Shown in pieces: positions 12,476-24,753 of a stretch of 64,000 nt of DNA. This DNA comes from Lasiosphaeria ovina (taxonomy: Eukaryota > Ascomycota > Sordariomycetes > Sordariales > Lasiosphaeriaceae). The stretch spans positions 5,146,001-5,210,000 of the forward strand of contig JAULSN010000002.1 in assembly GCA_033439765.1 (NCBI GenBank), read 5' to 3'. Below the pieces are notes generated by a model that was given only the letters and a program-made list of their open reading frames with translations, searched no databases and had not been told where the DNA came from. Numbering within the stretch: position 1 is the first letter of the stretch; the number at the start of each line of letters is the position of its first letter. Position numbers and translations under genes: made by a program.

Positions 12476-14512
12476 GTATTCCAAACCCCAGAATCTTTCT
12501 TTACATGGCAGCGAGCGGTGAGACAATGGACGAGTGACTGACAGAGCCTCCAGGTTCCAATTCTTTGGGATAAACGGCGACGCAAACGCACTAAACCTCG
12601 ACATTCCACTTGGGTGAAGAGCCACAGTAATTTGCTGAAGGATTTGCAGACTTTCGGACGGTCTGAGTTGTACGAACAAGGGTTGCTGTTGTTGGGGGGT
12701 GTTTGTGGTGTTGGTAGGATTTTTGCTAGCTAATTCGGGGTCGGCTGGAGTGGGCGCTGTGCCGCGTGGATTGTTTGTATTGGATGATGGAATGAACACC
12801 TACCTATCATGGAGCTGGGGGGAGGCAAGCGTTGAGATGTTTTGCTGTATTTGACTGTAGCAAAGCTGTTTGTTCTCTTTTGATTTTAGCGAGATGTATG
12901 GAGTAGGAGCACATGCTTGCTTTTGCCTTTCTGCCTTGCCTTACAACCTTAGTACCATCCAAGTCATTGCAAGTGAGAAGGCATGCCAGCAGGTCTGGTG
13001 TCGTGTGTTGGTAATGTGGTTCAGAGTACTACGTAGTCGTACTTGTTATTTACTTTCTGACAGTCTGAGGCTTCCCCGGGGGCTCCTTCCGATGGGAACG
13101 GCCGCCTCGGGCAGACCTTCCCGGCAGTCGGGACCTAGCCACCGCCCTACCCTACGCACGACACACAAGAAGGTTGGGTCGCAGAACTGGCCGCACGCGT
13201 ACCGCCAGAGCTTCTTCGGGTCGGGCCTGTAGCCAAGCGCGTTCAAGGCAATTTAAGGCCTGAGGACTTCCATTGTCGGTCGTTACCTAACCTTGCTAGG
13301 GCAGCCCTTCTCGTTCACTAAAAAGTACTATTTATTCATTCGCCATCTCTGTCGAGGAACAGCTTCTACTATAGTGTTAAACCTAGGGAGTGCATATGCA
13401 TTCGGTATTCCGTACACGGTTTGGCTCTCAAATGAAGGAAAAAAAATGATGAGAGATACATTGATCGTTCATCCCAAGTTCCGTTCCCAGTTCAAAGGTC
13501 CGGTCCACGACTGCCGCAGGCGGACGACTCCACACGCCTCCTCAAAGCTCAAGCTCAAGTGACAAGCATTACCCCCTGTTCCCGCCCGGCGCTTCTCGAG
13601 CAGGCCCCCGGGCAGCTGTGCCCAATCAGCCCCCAGAGCGGCCCTCTCTCGGCTCTGACTGGCTGTCTCCCGCAGCCGCCGTTCAACACGCCAGCTCGGT
13701 GCAAGTCCGCGCGCTCTTTCTCCCTCCTTCTCTGTCCCTCTCTCTTCGCACTGCGGTTTGCGGCCTTTTCTTTCTTTCTCTCTCTTGTTCGCCCACTCTG
13801 GCGCCAGCTAGTAGCTCACCATCATCACCCTGCAGGCGTAAATTACCTTAGCACCCCCATGCTATATGCTGATATGCTAATATATAGGAGGTGTTCGGAT
13901 AATGCCAGTCTCTGCTTTCTCGTGTGTGTATGAGAGGTGATATCCCCTCTATTCCCCTCTTTTCCCCTCCCCCCGCCGATCTTTTGATGATCACCAGGTC
14001 GAGAGACAGGCAGCCAGGCAGGCCTTGTGTGTGCGTGCGTGTGTGTGATATGTGAAAGCCGCCGGCAGAGGGGGGACAAAACGCCGCTAAGCGCGACCCT
14101 AGCCGACCATATGCCCTTCCAGCGTCTAACTCTAAGGGAACGGAGTCCTCCGTATGTACGAAGTGATGGCATGAGTCGAAAAGGTGTGGCACCCGACGTT
14201 GAGGTGCCTCACAATGGACACCCTAACTACCTTACCTACATTAGGTAGGCATTTGTCTTTCTTTCTGTTAATCAGCCGGCCAACTTTCAGAAGGAAAACT
14301 GTCCAAAGTGGGCTGTTTCCATCTCGTTGGGAGCCCCGCCCGCCAGCTGCGGTGCTATCAACGTTCGCGCCAGTGGTTGCGCCTTTTGGGTACCTCTGGC
14401 GGCTAATTAGGCCCCCAAACAAGTCGCAAGTTACGAGACCATGTCGGTACTTGGAAGAGGTCATGGTGGGCTGCCCCAAGGCGTCGTTGGTTGGCACGAG
14501 CTGCTGCCCTGG

Positions 14513-14517
<5 letters not shown>

Positions 14518-14551
<34 letters not shown>
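14518..14551 (+). repeat. GCT/AGC trinucleotide microsatellite (11 units)
   Basis: Eleven perfect GCT units, read as Gln, Ala, Ser or Cys runs in the different frames, in otherwise non-coding sequence. Confidence 0.95.
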
Positions 14552-14552
<1 letters not shown>

Positions 14553-16080
14553 AAGCCAGATGGCCGTTCTGTCTGAGATGGAACCCAAGGTGGGACGTGC
14601 ATGAGCACCTCAACTGGTGGTGGTGGGTGGTTTTCCGTCCATACTCCGTGTATGTATCCGTACTTGCTACGTATGTACATACAGCCCGTCCGCTTGTAGT
14701 CATACGCAGCAGGGTAGAAAAGCACCTACTCTTTGGCACTATAGTGTATAACTACCTGGGTAGCAGTGCTACTCCGTACACGGCGTGATAAACGCATTGG
14801 ATGGATGCGTAATAAACCAGACTGCCCTCCCAATGAGCGTCTGACACAGCGGCTAGGGAATATCAAGACCCTCCACCGTCCAAAGTGCGACGCAGCTGCT
14901 AGCGAACGAAAAGAGTTCCCGTCCCCTCCTGATCAGGCGGGACTAAGGTAGACAGACTTGGTAGAATGCGCCTCTCCCAACCAACATTTTCCCTTTCCTC
15001 CCAACCCTTCGCAGAAGCGTGTAAACGACAACTGTCTGTTGGTCCCAGGCTGGCGTGAGGCGCGCTTGACGGTTTATCAAGCGCGCATAGTCGCAGATCT
15101 GGCTACATGTCGTGATGTGGCAAAGAGAAGATATGGCGGGACTCGGCAGCTACACTGCTAGTAGCATTGACCTACTATAGTAGCTACGGTACCCCAGCGG
15201 CGAAGGAACTACACTAACAGCACCATCATCCATGGAAGCACTGCAACCAACCCTTGACCTGGGAACAGCTGCACCTCAACTCACTTGCACTGTCTGCCCT
15301 GTACGGAATACAAAGTAAAAGACATCCCAAACTGGAAGCCGTCATAGCGGGTTCTAGTCCCGCTGTTGCTTTCCCGCATCTGCCAACTTCCTTGCCTACC
15401 TTAGGTATATCAACTCGACACGTTGCCGTCCCGCCCGGCATTGCCATGGTAGGTTGCAAACAAGCTTCCTTCCGATTTCGACCTTCGGCTTCAGTAAATG
15501 CCGAGTGGCCTGCGCACTCGACCCGACGTTCGATCCGGAGGCGCTCCCGCTGGCTCCCGTCCCATCCCTAATACGTACAGTACACAACCATACTAGGTAC
15601 CTACAGTACGTAGCGCCCGCAAACCACACACCCGCCCCTAGACCTAGGCAGGCCCCCAACAATTGGCAAGCCCCGTCTCGCCTGGGCCCCTCGCGCTGGG
15701 ACCGAATTCGACCTCGCTTCGGCTTGCTAGGTGGCTGACTTCAGCACCTTAACCTAAGGTTACCTAAGGCCGGATAGCTCGAGGACCTAGGGGCGCTGGG
15801 TAGCTCTTGGTAAATTACAATACCTTTAGGTAGTTGCCTGCCCTGCCGAACGACCCCGCCTCACTGGGCGCCCGAACAGTGCGGGACATTGGATCTCTCT
15901 CCAACACCCACTTACCATACCTACCAACTCGAAGACGCAACACGAACAGTTGGCAAACAAAACCCGAACGAACCATCTTACACCGCTCCAGTCCGGAATA
16001 TCTCGAACGCGCGCGCGCCCTGGGTGACTCCTCGTCTGCGGGAGACAGCTGGGACGCCTACAAAGAGCGCGAAACCCCGC

Positions 16081-16110
16081 GCCCAAGCCCGAGCCCGAGC
16101 CCGAGCCCAA
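16081..16110 (+). repeat. CCCGAG hexamer repeat in BRO1 leader
   Basis: About five imperfect CCCGAG/CCCAAG units roughly 125 bp upstream of the BRO1 start codon, probably within the 5' untranslated region. Confidence 0.7.
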
Positions 16111-16235
16111 GTCCACGCACGCCCAAGCTCGCTCGCTCGCCCGCCCGCCGTTGCTAGAGGTTGCTGTCGTGTCGCCACCTCCCTAAGTCCCACAGGCCAA
16201 AACCCGTCTGTACCTGCATACCGCGCCCGCCCACC

Positions 16236-19200
16236 ATGGCGCAGGCGCCCATGATCTCGGTGCCCCTCAAGGCTACCAACGAGATCGACTGGGTCACTCC
16301 CCTCAAGTCATACATCCAGAACACGTACGGCGACGAGCCCGAACGCTATGCCGAAGAGTGCGCCACCCTCAACCGCCTACGCCAGGACATGCGCGGCGCC
16401 GGCAAGGACAGCACCGCCGGCAGGGACCTGCTATACCGCTACTACGGCCAGCTCGAGCTGCTAGACCTACGCTTTCCGATCGACGAACAGCATATAAAGA
16501 TTTCCTTCACCTGGTAACTTGCACCTCTCTCCTACCCTGCCCCTTTACGCGGATGCGAGGCCGGCGGGGCCTTGCCATGTTTCTTTGTGTCTTGTATTCT
16601 GACTGCTGCGGCTATCCAGGTTCGATGCATTTACCCACAAGTCCACAGCCCAGCACTCGCTAGCTTTCGAAAAGGCCTCCATCATCTTCAACATCTCGGC
16701 CGTGCTCTCGTGCCATGCCGCCAACCAGTCGAGGACCGAAGAGTCGGGCCTCAAGACGGCGTACCACTCATTTCAGGCGTCAGCCGGCATGTTCACTTAC
16801 ATCAACGAGAACTTCCTGCATGCGCCCTCGTCGGATCTGAGCAGAGAGACGGTGAAGACGCTCATCAGCGTCATGCTGGCCCAGGCGCAGGAAGTGTTTC
16901 TCGAGAAGCAGATCGCAGACCAGAAAAAGGTTGGCCTCCTCGCGAAGCTGTCGAGCCAGGCAGCCACACTCTACGGACAGGCGGTCGAAGGGGTGCAGGA
17001 GAACGTCAACAAGGCCATATTCGAGAAGGTGTGGTTGTTGATGGTACAGGTATGTCTCGGTGCTTCCTGGCGTGGCGCATACGCCCCGCGCTTCGTTGAG
17101 ACTAACAGGTAGGGGGAAACAGTCCAAGTTCAGCTTGATGAGTTCTATGGCCCAATATTACCAGGCGCTTGCCGACGACGACGCAAACTCGCACGGCATG
17201 GCCATTGCGCGGCTCCAGGTGGCGGAGAGCTTCGCCCGAGAGTCGAACAAGATAGCTAGCAACTTTCCCAGTTCCATACCGCCCAACTCAAACTTAACCG
17301 CGGATTGTCCTTTTATCTTGGCAGACTACACCAAGCGACACCTGGTGGCGGTGCAGGAAAAGCTAAGAGAGCTCGTCAAGGACAACGACTACATCTACCA
17401 CCAGCCTGTGCCCGCCGAAGCTAGCGTGCCGCCTGTGGCCAAGCTACCAGCTGCCAAGCCGATTCCGGTGAGTGAGCTATACGCCGGGCAAGATATCCAG
17501 AGGATTACCGGGCCCGATCTGTTTGCCAAGATAGTTCCGCTGGCCGTGACCGAGTCTGCCAGTTTGTATGACGAGGAAAAGGCGAAACTAGTAAGAGCGG
17601 AAACAGAGAGAGTCGATATCGCAAACAGTGAGATGGCGGCCAGCCTCGACTATCTAAGATTGCCGGGTGCACTGCAGGTTCTAAAAGGGGGCTTTGATCA
17701 AGAGGTTCTCCCAGACGACGAGTTCAGGACGTGGTGTGTTGACGTGACAGACCACGAAAATCCCGGCAAGATAATCGAGGGGCTTTATCTGCAAAAGCAG
17801 TCAATAGTCACCATTTTGGACAAGAGCACGAAACAGCTGGACATGGAGGAGAGCGTCTGCGAGAAGATGCGGTCGAAATATGATGCGGAATGGACACAAC
17901 AGCCAAGCTCCCGGCTCACAACTACGCTGAGGAGCGACATTCGGAATTACCGAGAGGCCCTGGAGGAGGCGTCGAGGAGCGACGGCCAGCTTGCCACGAA
18001 AATGCGGGCAAACGAGACCGAGTTTGACGAGATGCGCCTCGCGGCGCAAAGCGGGGAAATTGACGATTTATTCCAGAGGGCAGTCAACAGGGGCCGGAAA
18101 TCCAATACCAACAGTCCTGCTGGAGGCGAGCCCAATCTTTTGGACGCCGACTTTGACGAGGCGGGCCCCAGCGTAGTCGACCAGATTGCAAAGGTTGAGG
18201 ACATTCTCAAGCGGTTGAACCTCATCAAGAGAGAGCGGCTTCAGGTGCTGAAGGACCTGAAGGAGAAGGTATGTTGCGGCCCAATCAAGCTCCTTTTGCT
18301 ACTAGAACCACCAGACTGACAGGAGGCCAGGCCCATAACGACGACATATCCCAAATTCTGATTCTGAACAAGAAGACCATCACCAACTATGAGCAGCAGC
18401 TGTTCCAGTCTGAGCTTGAGAAATATCGACCTCACCAAAACCGGCTGGTTCAGGCCAGTCATAAGCAGGCTGCCTTAATGCGGGAGCTGACGGTAGCTTT
18501 CAACAGTCTATTGCAAGACAAGCGCGTCCGGGCCGAGCAGAGCAAGTATGAGTCGATCCAGAGGCAAAGGGCCGCCGTGGTCAGCAAGTACAAGCGGGCT
18601 TATCAGGAGTTTCTGGATCTGGAATCTGGCCTCCAAAGCGCAAAGAATTGGTACAAGGAGATGAAGGAGACGGTCGAGAGCTTGGAAAAGAATGTCGAGA
18701 CCTTTGTCAACAACAGGAGGTCGGAAGGCGCCCAGCTCTTGAACCAAATCGAGAAGGAACGGGCAGCCAACAAGAGCGCGCAAGCGGCCCTGGAACAGGA
18801 ACGGTTACGAGGGCTGATGGAGCGCATGACTCTGGATCGCTCGTCCTCGCCACAGAAGCAGCCGGCACGCCATACTCCATCGCCGCTGGTTTTCAGCACG
18901 TCGAACCCCCAATACCCCAAGACAAATTTCGCCGGGCAATACCAGCTGCCCAGTTCACCCCCGGCAACCCAGACAAGTGCGCCGCAGTCGTTCATGCAAC
19001 AGTCGAGCCAGAGCGGGTACAACGGTTTGTCGTATAATCCCAGCTCTCTTGGCCGCATTCCGGGCCCGGCCTCACCTCCGGCTACGCAATCCACATTCAA
19101 TATCGGGACAAGACACGGTCCCGCGTCACCCCCTCCAACCCAGACCACTTTCTCGCAACAGCAGCCACCGACGCCCGGCCGCTTTAGCGGCACATATGGG

Positions 19201-19431
19201 AACCCCGCGGCCCAGCAGCAGCAGCAACAGCAACAAGCCAACTATGTCCCGCCTGGGTTTGTGCCTCCTCCGCCCCCTCCAGGGCCTCCGCCGCTAGGGC
19301 CCCAGCAGACTGTTCATTATAACTCTGGCGATTACTACTCATCCAACGCAAATGCCGTGAGGCCGCCCTCGTCACATCAGCAAGCCCAGGCTCAAGCAGA
19401 TCCGTGGTCTGGGCTCAGCGCATGGAAGTGA
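16236..19431 (+). CDS. BRO1: BRO1-domain vacuolar protein-sorting protein Bro1 (Vps31)
   Basis: Four exons: 16236-16513, 16620-17049, 17123-18268, 18331-19431, giving 984 aa (yeast Bro1 is 844). The start has an ideal context (CCACCATGG). The N-terminal BRO1 domain (about 1-390) shows PMISVPLKATNEIDW, YAEECATLNRLRQDMRGAGKD, LLYRYYGQLELLDLRFPI and YINENFLHAPS. A coiled-coil V-domain fills about 400-770. The tail is Pro/Gln/Ser rich with repeated SPPATQ-type motifs and a poly-Pro stretch (VPPPPPPGPPP). Known role: Bro1 joins ESCRT-III on endosomes and recruits the deubiquitinase Doa4 during multivesicular-body sorting. The related PalA/Rim20 of pH signalling was considered, but the N-terminal motif SVPLKATNEIDW fits Bro1. 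The gene stands alone between long spacers. Confidence 0.92.
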
Positions 19432-22400
19432 AGAAGTGCTGTCAGCTATGCATAAGGATAGCAGTTGATTCAGCTTGAGCATGTGGGGGTAAGGGCTATA
19501 CGGCTCAAGAAGCTCTTGCCGGCCTAGCAACATCCTAGGGCCGGACTCTGCTCTTTCCGGTTTGAAATACACAAATGCGCCGAAATAGGGAATGCTATTC
19601 ATTGCCTTGCACGGAGGTGTGTCTTGTGAGAAAACGGGCGGATGAAAGCATACCATCAGTGCCCCCACTCGAGAGGCGCTCGACCACCACAGCGCAACAG
19701 CGGCTGACTGATGGAATAGTATGGGATTTATTTGGCGGTGACAGAGCGGGGACGTTTGGGGGATGTTGACAGTTGGACTATCATAATACATACCAGACAT
19801 ACAGGACAAGTTTGGGGGCGTCATAAATTTGAGTTAAAAGCTTCGTTGCCCACCCATGTCCGTTGCTGTTCTCTCTCGTGTTCTTTTGTCTCCGTGGTCT
19901 GCAATTTGACGCGTCGCCGATGCCGAGCATGGCCGTGTTGAGTGTGTGACGCTACCGTCAAACGGACAGTTGGTATCGGGTAGCTGTCGACCGAGAAAAC
20001 GTCGGTTAGCATGACAAGAAGGAAAGAGAAAGGTCAAGAACTGAACGGCTCGGTGGAGTGGACACGAACAAGCATTTTGGAAGATATGATTGTCACCTGG
20101 CCTCCGTAAGCCCTTCTTATTGCCAAAGCTAGAGGAAAGGAGAGACAAGAAAATGGACACGGGCTCAACAGAGCTAGGGCAGATGTGTTGCTGTTGCTGT
20201 TTCCTATTGCTAGGAAAATTGATAATGGTAGGTCTCAAGCACGGTTTGTGGCCCTCTTGTTTTCCTTTTGTTGTCTGAAATGAGGTGGAAGGCGTGGAAA
20301 TGGAACAGCAGATGGGAGGAAAGAGAGGGGACGGAGGACGACGACGAGGACGACGACTACGAGGGAACAGACAAACACACAGACGGGACAGACACGACGC
20401 GATCACAGATGGACCGCAGAGAGGGAGGGCCGGCCGGCCCAGGCAGTGGTGACTGGAAGAAGAGGGGGGGGCCCTCGAACAAGTCAGGAGGGAGAAGCAA
20501 TGGTTTCTGCAATAGTTTCTGACCATACAGAGGACGACGAAGAACCGAGGGGAATGCTGCGGCACATCTCCTCTCCCCCCGTCCTCCCCGGCCCCCCCCC
20601 CCCCTTTTGTCGCCTGTATGCCTCTTCGTCTCTTCTTCTCCGTGGTCGTCTCTTCTCCTGTCTTCCGTCCCTGGCTTACTCGAGTGGCTGAGGAGAGGAG
20701 ACGAATGGGCGGACAGGCAGGTGATCAGGCCAAGGGCCGCCGGGGGTCTAGATCACCTGTGCAGGAGATGGACTTAATCCCCTTTTCTTCTTTCTTAGCT
20801 CCGGGCTCTTCTTGGTTCTGGACGAGGTCAGAGACCGGTCTTCTTTTCGAGAGAGCGGCCGTGGGGGGGGACACCCTTTTCCTGTCCTCGTCCCTGTTTC
20901 CCATGCACGAGTATGTAATCGTACAATTTATTGCTTGCGCATGTTTTTGTGAAGGTGGATGTGGTATGAAAGACAAATTTCTTTCTTATTTTTCTTTAAG
21001 CGTTCCCCTTCTGTTTCCTGTCTGTTTTTCTGTATTGGAATTGACAGCGAGAGGAGCCCTTCTCATGACACTGCTACGTAGTAGTACTCACTCACTTAAG
21101 TTACTGCCTCCAGAGACGCTCATATAGTAGCAAAGGAATGGAACTTCCAAATTGGTGATCAATAGCACTAACACCTCCATCCTGTGTTAAATCTCATGAC
21201 ACGTAAGCCCTTGTCAAATGGTGAATGCCCGGTTTCCTTTCATTCACACACACAGAGCAGCAGTAGCACAAGCACCCCCTCACCGTCAAGCACGCTTCAC
21301 TCCATCGACAAATCCGCCGCCGCAGATGGGGGAGAACAAAAAAAAGGTGGCTTATAGTGTGAATGCACGTCTTTGCCAATGGGAAACATACGCGGACTCG
21401 TCACCCAACGAGCAACCGTATCATGGTCGTACAAGGAAGACGCACGGGAAAGGAAACAGCCAACCCAAGACACGCCGGTCTCCCTGTCGTCTCCGAGATG
21501 GAGACAGGCATTCGCCCTACGGCGGTGTTCAGCACACGCAGCGAGACCATAGGTGCTGGCGGCTGCATATATGCCCGTCTTACTGTCACATCTTCCTTCA
21601 TCTTTTGGGGTGAACAGGGCAAAACAAGCCTCGAGACGGCTACTTCCGTGTACATGCCATCGGTTACATGGGATAGAGAAAGTGAGAGTGGATGTGGGCT
21701 AGCTATTTAGGATCTGAAAAGCCCCCAGATATCATGAAATTTCGCTCTGAGGGTAAGTGTGACTTAAACGCAGAAGCACTTAAGACCCAATCCGGAAGAG
21801 CGCAAACTCGAAAAGACTCTTCTAGGCCATGTATAAGAGTGCCTAAAGAGGTGTGTGGGCGTTTGTTTCCGCCGGTCAAGGAGTGACGATCGATAGCTAA
21901 ACACATAAACCATAACACCGATTTAATCGACAAAGTCAGTTTGTGACAGCCGCCTCGTGACTGCCAGGCGACCGCAGGTCAATGGCTAACAGCTATTCGC
22001 CTAATATTCGTCCACTACCGTTCTCGTGTTGCCGCGAATTGCACTAAAACGCAAACAGGTGTGGGTGTACCCTCAACCGACATCGTCGTCGGTAGAGAAG
22101 TCGGAAACGGGAGCTCTCAGAATCCCTGCTAGGTCTAGAATCCGGGACGAGCCGCTCAATACCTCCAAAAGAGACTTCTCTCTAGCCGCGTACTCACAGG
22201 TTCGCATTGAATCTGGACCTGCTTTCCGGGTACCTTTGGAAGAGACGAGAACTTGTCTCGTACTCTGTCTGGTATCATCACCGCGCTTCGAAGCGTCTTC
22301 GGGAAATCCCCTGACATTTGTTCTTTTTCTCCCTCTTCCACAACACCTATGTCCTGTCCTATTTAACATTCATGTTGGGCCTTTGCGCTGCCATGCTGCC

Positions 22401-24753
22401 CGAGGTTTTTGCGGATGACACTCCCGCGTGCGTGGGGGACGACGAAGCCTTGACTACCGACCGTTCAAGGAACCGTACATCCAGTGTTATCTAAGTTCTT
22501 AACAACACTGGGCTGTCGAATCGGCAAACATATAGATGGCAAGCAAAATTTGCAGGCATTCACCTTGGCAAGAACTGGAAGAGGGTTATTGACGTGGTGC
22601 GCATTTCAAGTTCTGGCCAAGCCGGCCAGGATGGTGTGCTCGGCATCTAGTGGTTGCGGCTTGGGGGTGCCCAAATCGGCTAGCCATAGCTTGTTGCGGG
22701 ACCGATCCGACCAACGCTCTGTGATATCACAAGGAATGAGCAAGTTTCTACGCATATATGCACGAACTGACCAGGCCAGCCCTGATTCGGACACCGGGCA
22801 TCTGACGGGTAGAAGGTCGTGGTAGTTCAGTTTTGTCACAGAATGTATAGCACGCTAATGCTGTCTCCTCTGCCGAAATGGGTGGCTGCTGGGGTTGATA
22901 CCATACCGAGGAGTCGAGGGTTGAAGACGTCGAGCCCAATCCTACGTTAGCTGCAATTGACAGAGGATATCAGTGTTACCTCGGCTAGTAAGGTCGATGG
23001 AACCAGAGAGAGATCACAGGAACAAAACTTGTTGAAGTAGGTGGGCTGATGAGAGGATGGGACAGCGATGGCGGTCGACACTGTGATAACAATAACAAGA
23101 ATTAGTAAGTGAATGAGGTTACATAACAGAGATGTGAGCTGATATGCCGGGGACACTTACTGTTGCTGTCTCGGACTTGTCCGGCGGGGTGCCGATAAAC
23201 AAATGCCTCGAGAAGGGCAGCAAACGGCCGTCAAGATGTCCAAATATCAGGTCAGAGACAAGGAGCCAGGCTGGACGCTCGGTCTTGAGACGTGGCGCGT
23301 GATTAAAATCCGAGAATACCGTTGGTCGTGAGCACGAGTTTCGATCAAGAACCAAAGAACCAAAGAACCAAAGGACCAAAAGACCAAAGAAATACCGATT
23401 ATCGGCTGCAGAGAATGATCGACTTATCATCCTTGACTGGGATGGGTGATAAGTCAGAGACAGACTAGGGGCATCCAAAGTGAACCAGCCCTAATTGGGC
23501 TGAGAGGGACCAAGGAAACCTGTGGCTATGGGTGCTGCGGATAGCATTGGTCGATATAGCCAGAGGAAATGCTACAAAAAAAATGATGAATGATGATGCC
23601 AACATGATGCCGGAATGGCATGGTTGGCAACAAGACGATCGCAATTGGACTTTACCATAGGAGTACCGAATATGGGGAGTACGCGTATCCCCCTACCGCG
23701 CTAAGCAGAGGGAAGAAAGGGAACCAACCCTCTTGCTTTCTGTCGTCTGAGTTAGACTCGCAACAAATGCCTCGGTAGGCTGGCGACAGGCAAGCAGGAA
23801 GGAGGGCTGTGTTTGCCTACACCAGTAACTTGGCTGCCGACTCGGACATCGGATATGAATCATGAAAAGGAAACCTGGCTAGGACAAAATAATGTCGCAT
23901 CCCGAGAGTACTGTCTGTGCCACTCGCGTCCCCGCAAAAGGACTGTGACGGGACTTCAAGGGACGCGGATTGGGTTTAGCTCGATTTGAAAGGTGCAGAG
24001 AGCAGATCAGGAAATGCAGGCGGGCGGTGGAGTCGACTGCTGACAAGCGCTTCGTGCCTTCGGGAACATGGATCGAGAGTCGAGGGCCCGAGATCGGGAT
24101 GCCGGAATTCAGTTCTTGTTGGCTTGGCTCCTTACCCATCCCTTAGTCGAGAATCCCACTCGCCCCGGAAAAGGGGCTTAAACAGAGCCATGGTTGCACA
24201 ACGGCAACGACAACTCGGCTTTGAAGGGGCCAGACCGTAGAAGGTAGCTTTCACGTGCTAAGGGCAACTGCTCCCCTTTGAACTCACGAAAATATCAAGG
24301 GCGGTGAATTCAGCAAGATAACCTTCCTTTCTGTTGTCGCCGTTGCTCTTGCGGATCTCGCCCTGTCACGAGGAGTGTGAGTTCGACTAGTGGACTGTGC
24401 AGCGTCCAGACCAGCGAATCATGCCCAAATCCGCAGGGCCACCCCGTTCTCGCGACCAAAAACGGTCTTCCGTCTCCATTGCCGTGCGAAGTAAAGCCTA
24501 CGTACCCGATAGGGAGTCGTGCCGGCATGGGATGGAAAGATTAGCTACCCGCCCCGCATTGGCCCTCCCGATGGAATGGACTAGTGTAGGCATGGTTTTC
24601 TTGTGTAGCCAGCCAAAGGCCATGTTTGTTGTTCACTCTAAATACAAATAGAAGGAGGGGCTTGGGCATCAGCGCCTGACAACTATTGTGACTTCTGTCC
24701 TGATAGAAGTCGACACAACAGTTGACACCGACGACACCAGCAACTTGAAGGCA
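19432..24753. other. 5.3-kb spacer, no gene recognised
   Basis: Contains a purine-rich plus strand (about 20270-20700), C runs near 20590, and an ACCAAAGA-type tandem repeat (23348-23391). A TATA-like TAAATACAAATAG (about 24638) precedes the aminotransferase gene. The longest frames (243 aa minus at 19834-20565; 169 aa plus at 20618) are low-complexity and motif-free. The minus-strand frame at 22073-22369 looks slightly protein-like but was not recognised. Confidence 0.5.
23348..23391 (+). repeat. ACCAAAGA-type tandem repeat
   Basis: About five imperfect copies of an 8-base ACCAAAGA/ACCAAAGG unit in non-coding sequence. Confidence 0.85.

Larger units (their letters stand above)
12476..16235. 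other. 3.8-kb spacer with GCT repeat; no gene recognised
   Basis: Between the CTF1-like gene and BRO1. It holds a GCT microsatellite (14518-14551), ACTCCGTAC-type motifs (about 13407 and 14771), several CCTAAGGTA/CCTACCTTA-type words (14228-14250, 15395-15406, 15745-15772), and a CCCGAG repeat in the BRO1 leader (16081-16110). A 197-aa frame on the minus strand is driven by the poly-Gln-type repeat and was not accepted. Confidence 0.5.

Noticed and set aside
15348..15370. Perfect 5-bp stem with 7-base loop (GCGGG-TTCTAGT-CCCGC) like a tRNA T-arm
   Set aside because: Loop lacks the purine at position 57 and there is no D-arm or acceptor stem upstream.
16236..19431. PalA/Rim20 identity for the BRO1-domain gene
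   Set aside because: N-terminal sequence and the YINENFLHAPS region match Bro1; PalA has a different start.
19834..20565. 243-aa minus-strand frame
   Set aside because: Low-complexity Pro/Ser/Arg/Cys translation of a CT-rich tract; no motif, no fungal codon bias.
22073..22369. 98-aa minus-strand frame ending in a protein-like stretch
   Set aside because: No family recognised, no splice partner found, codon use unlike neighbours.
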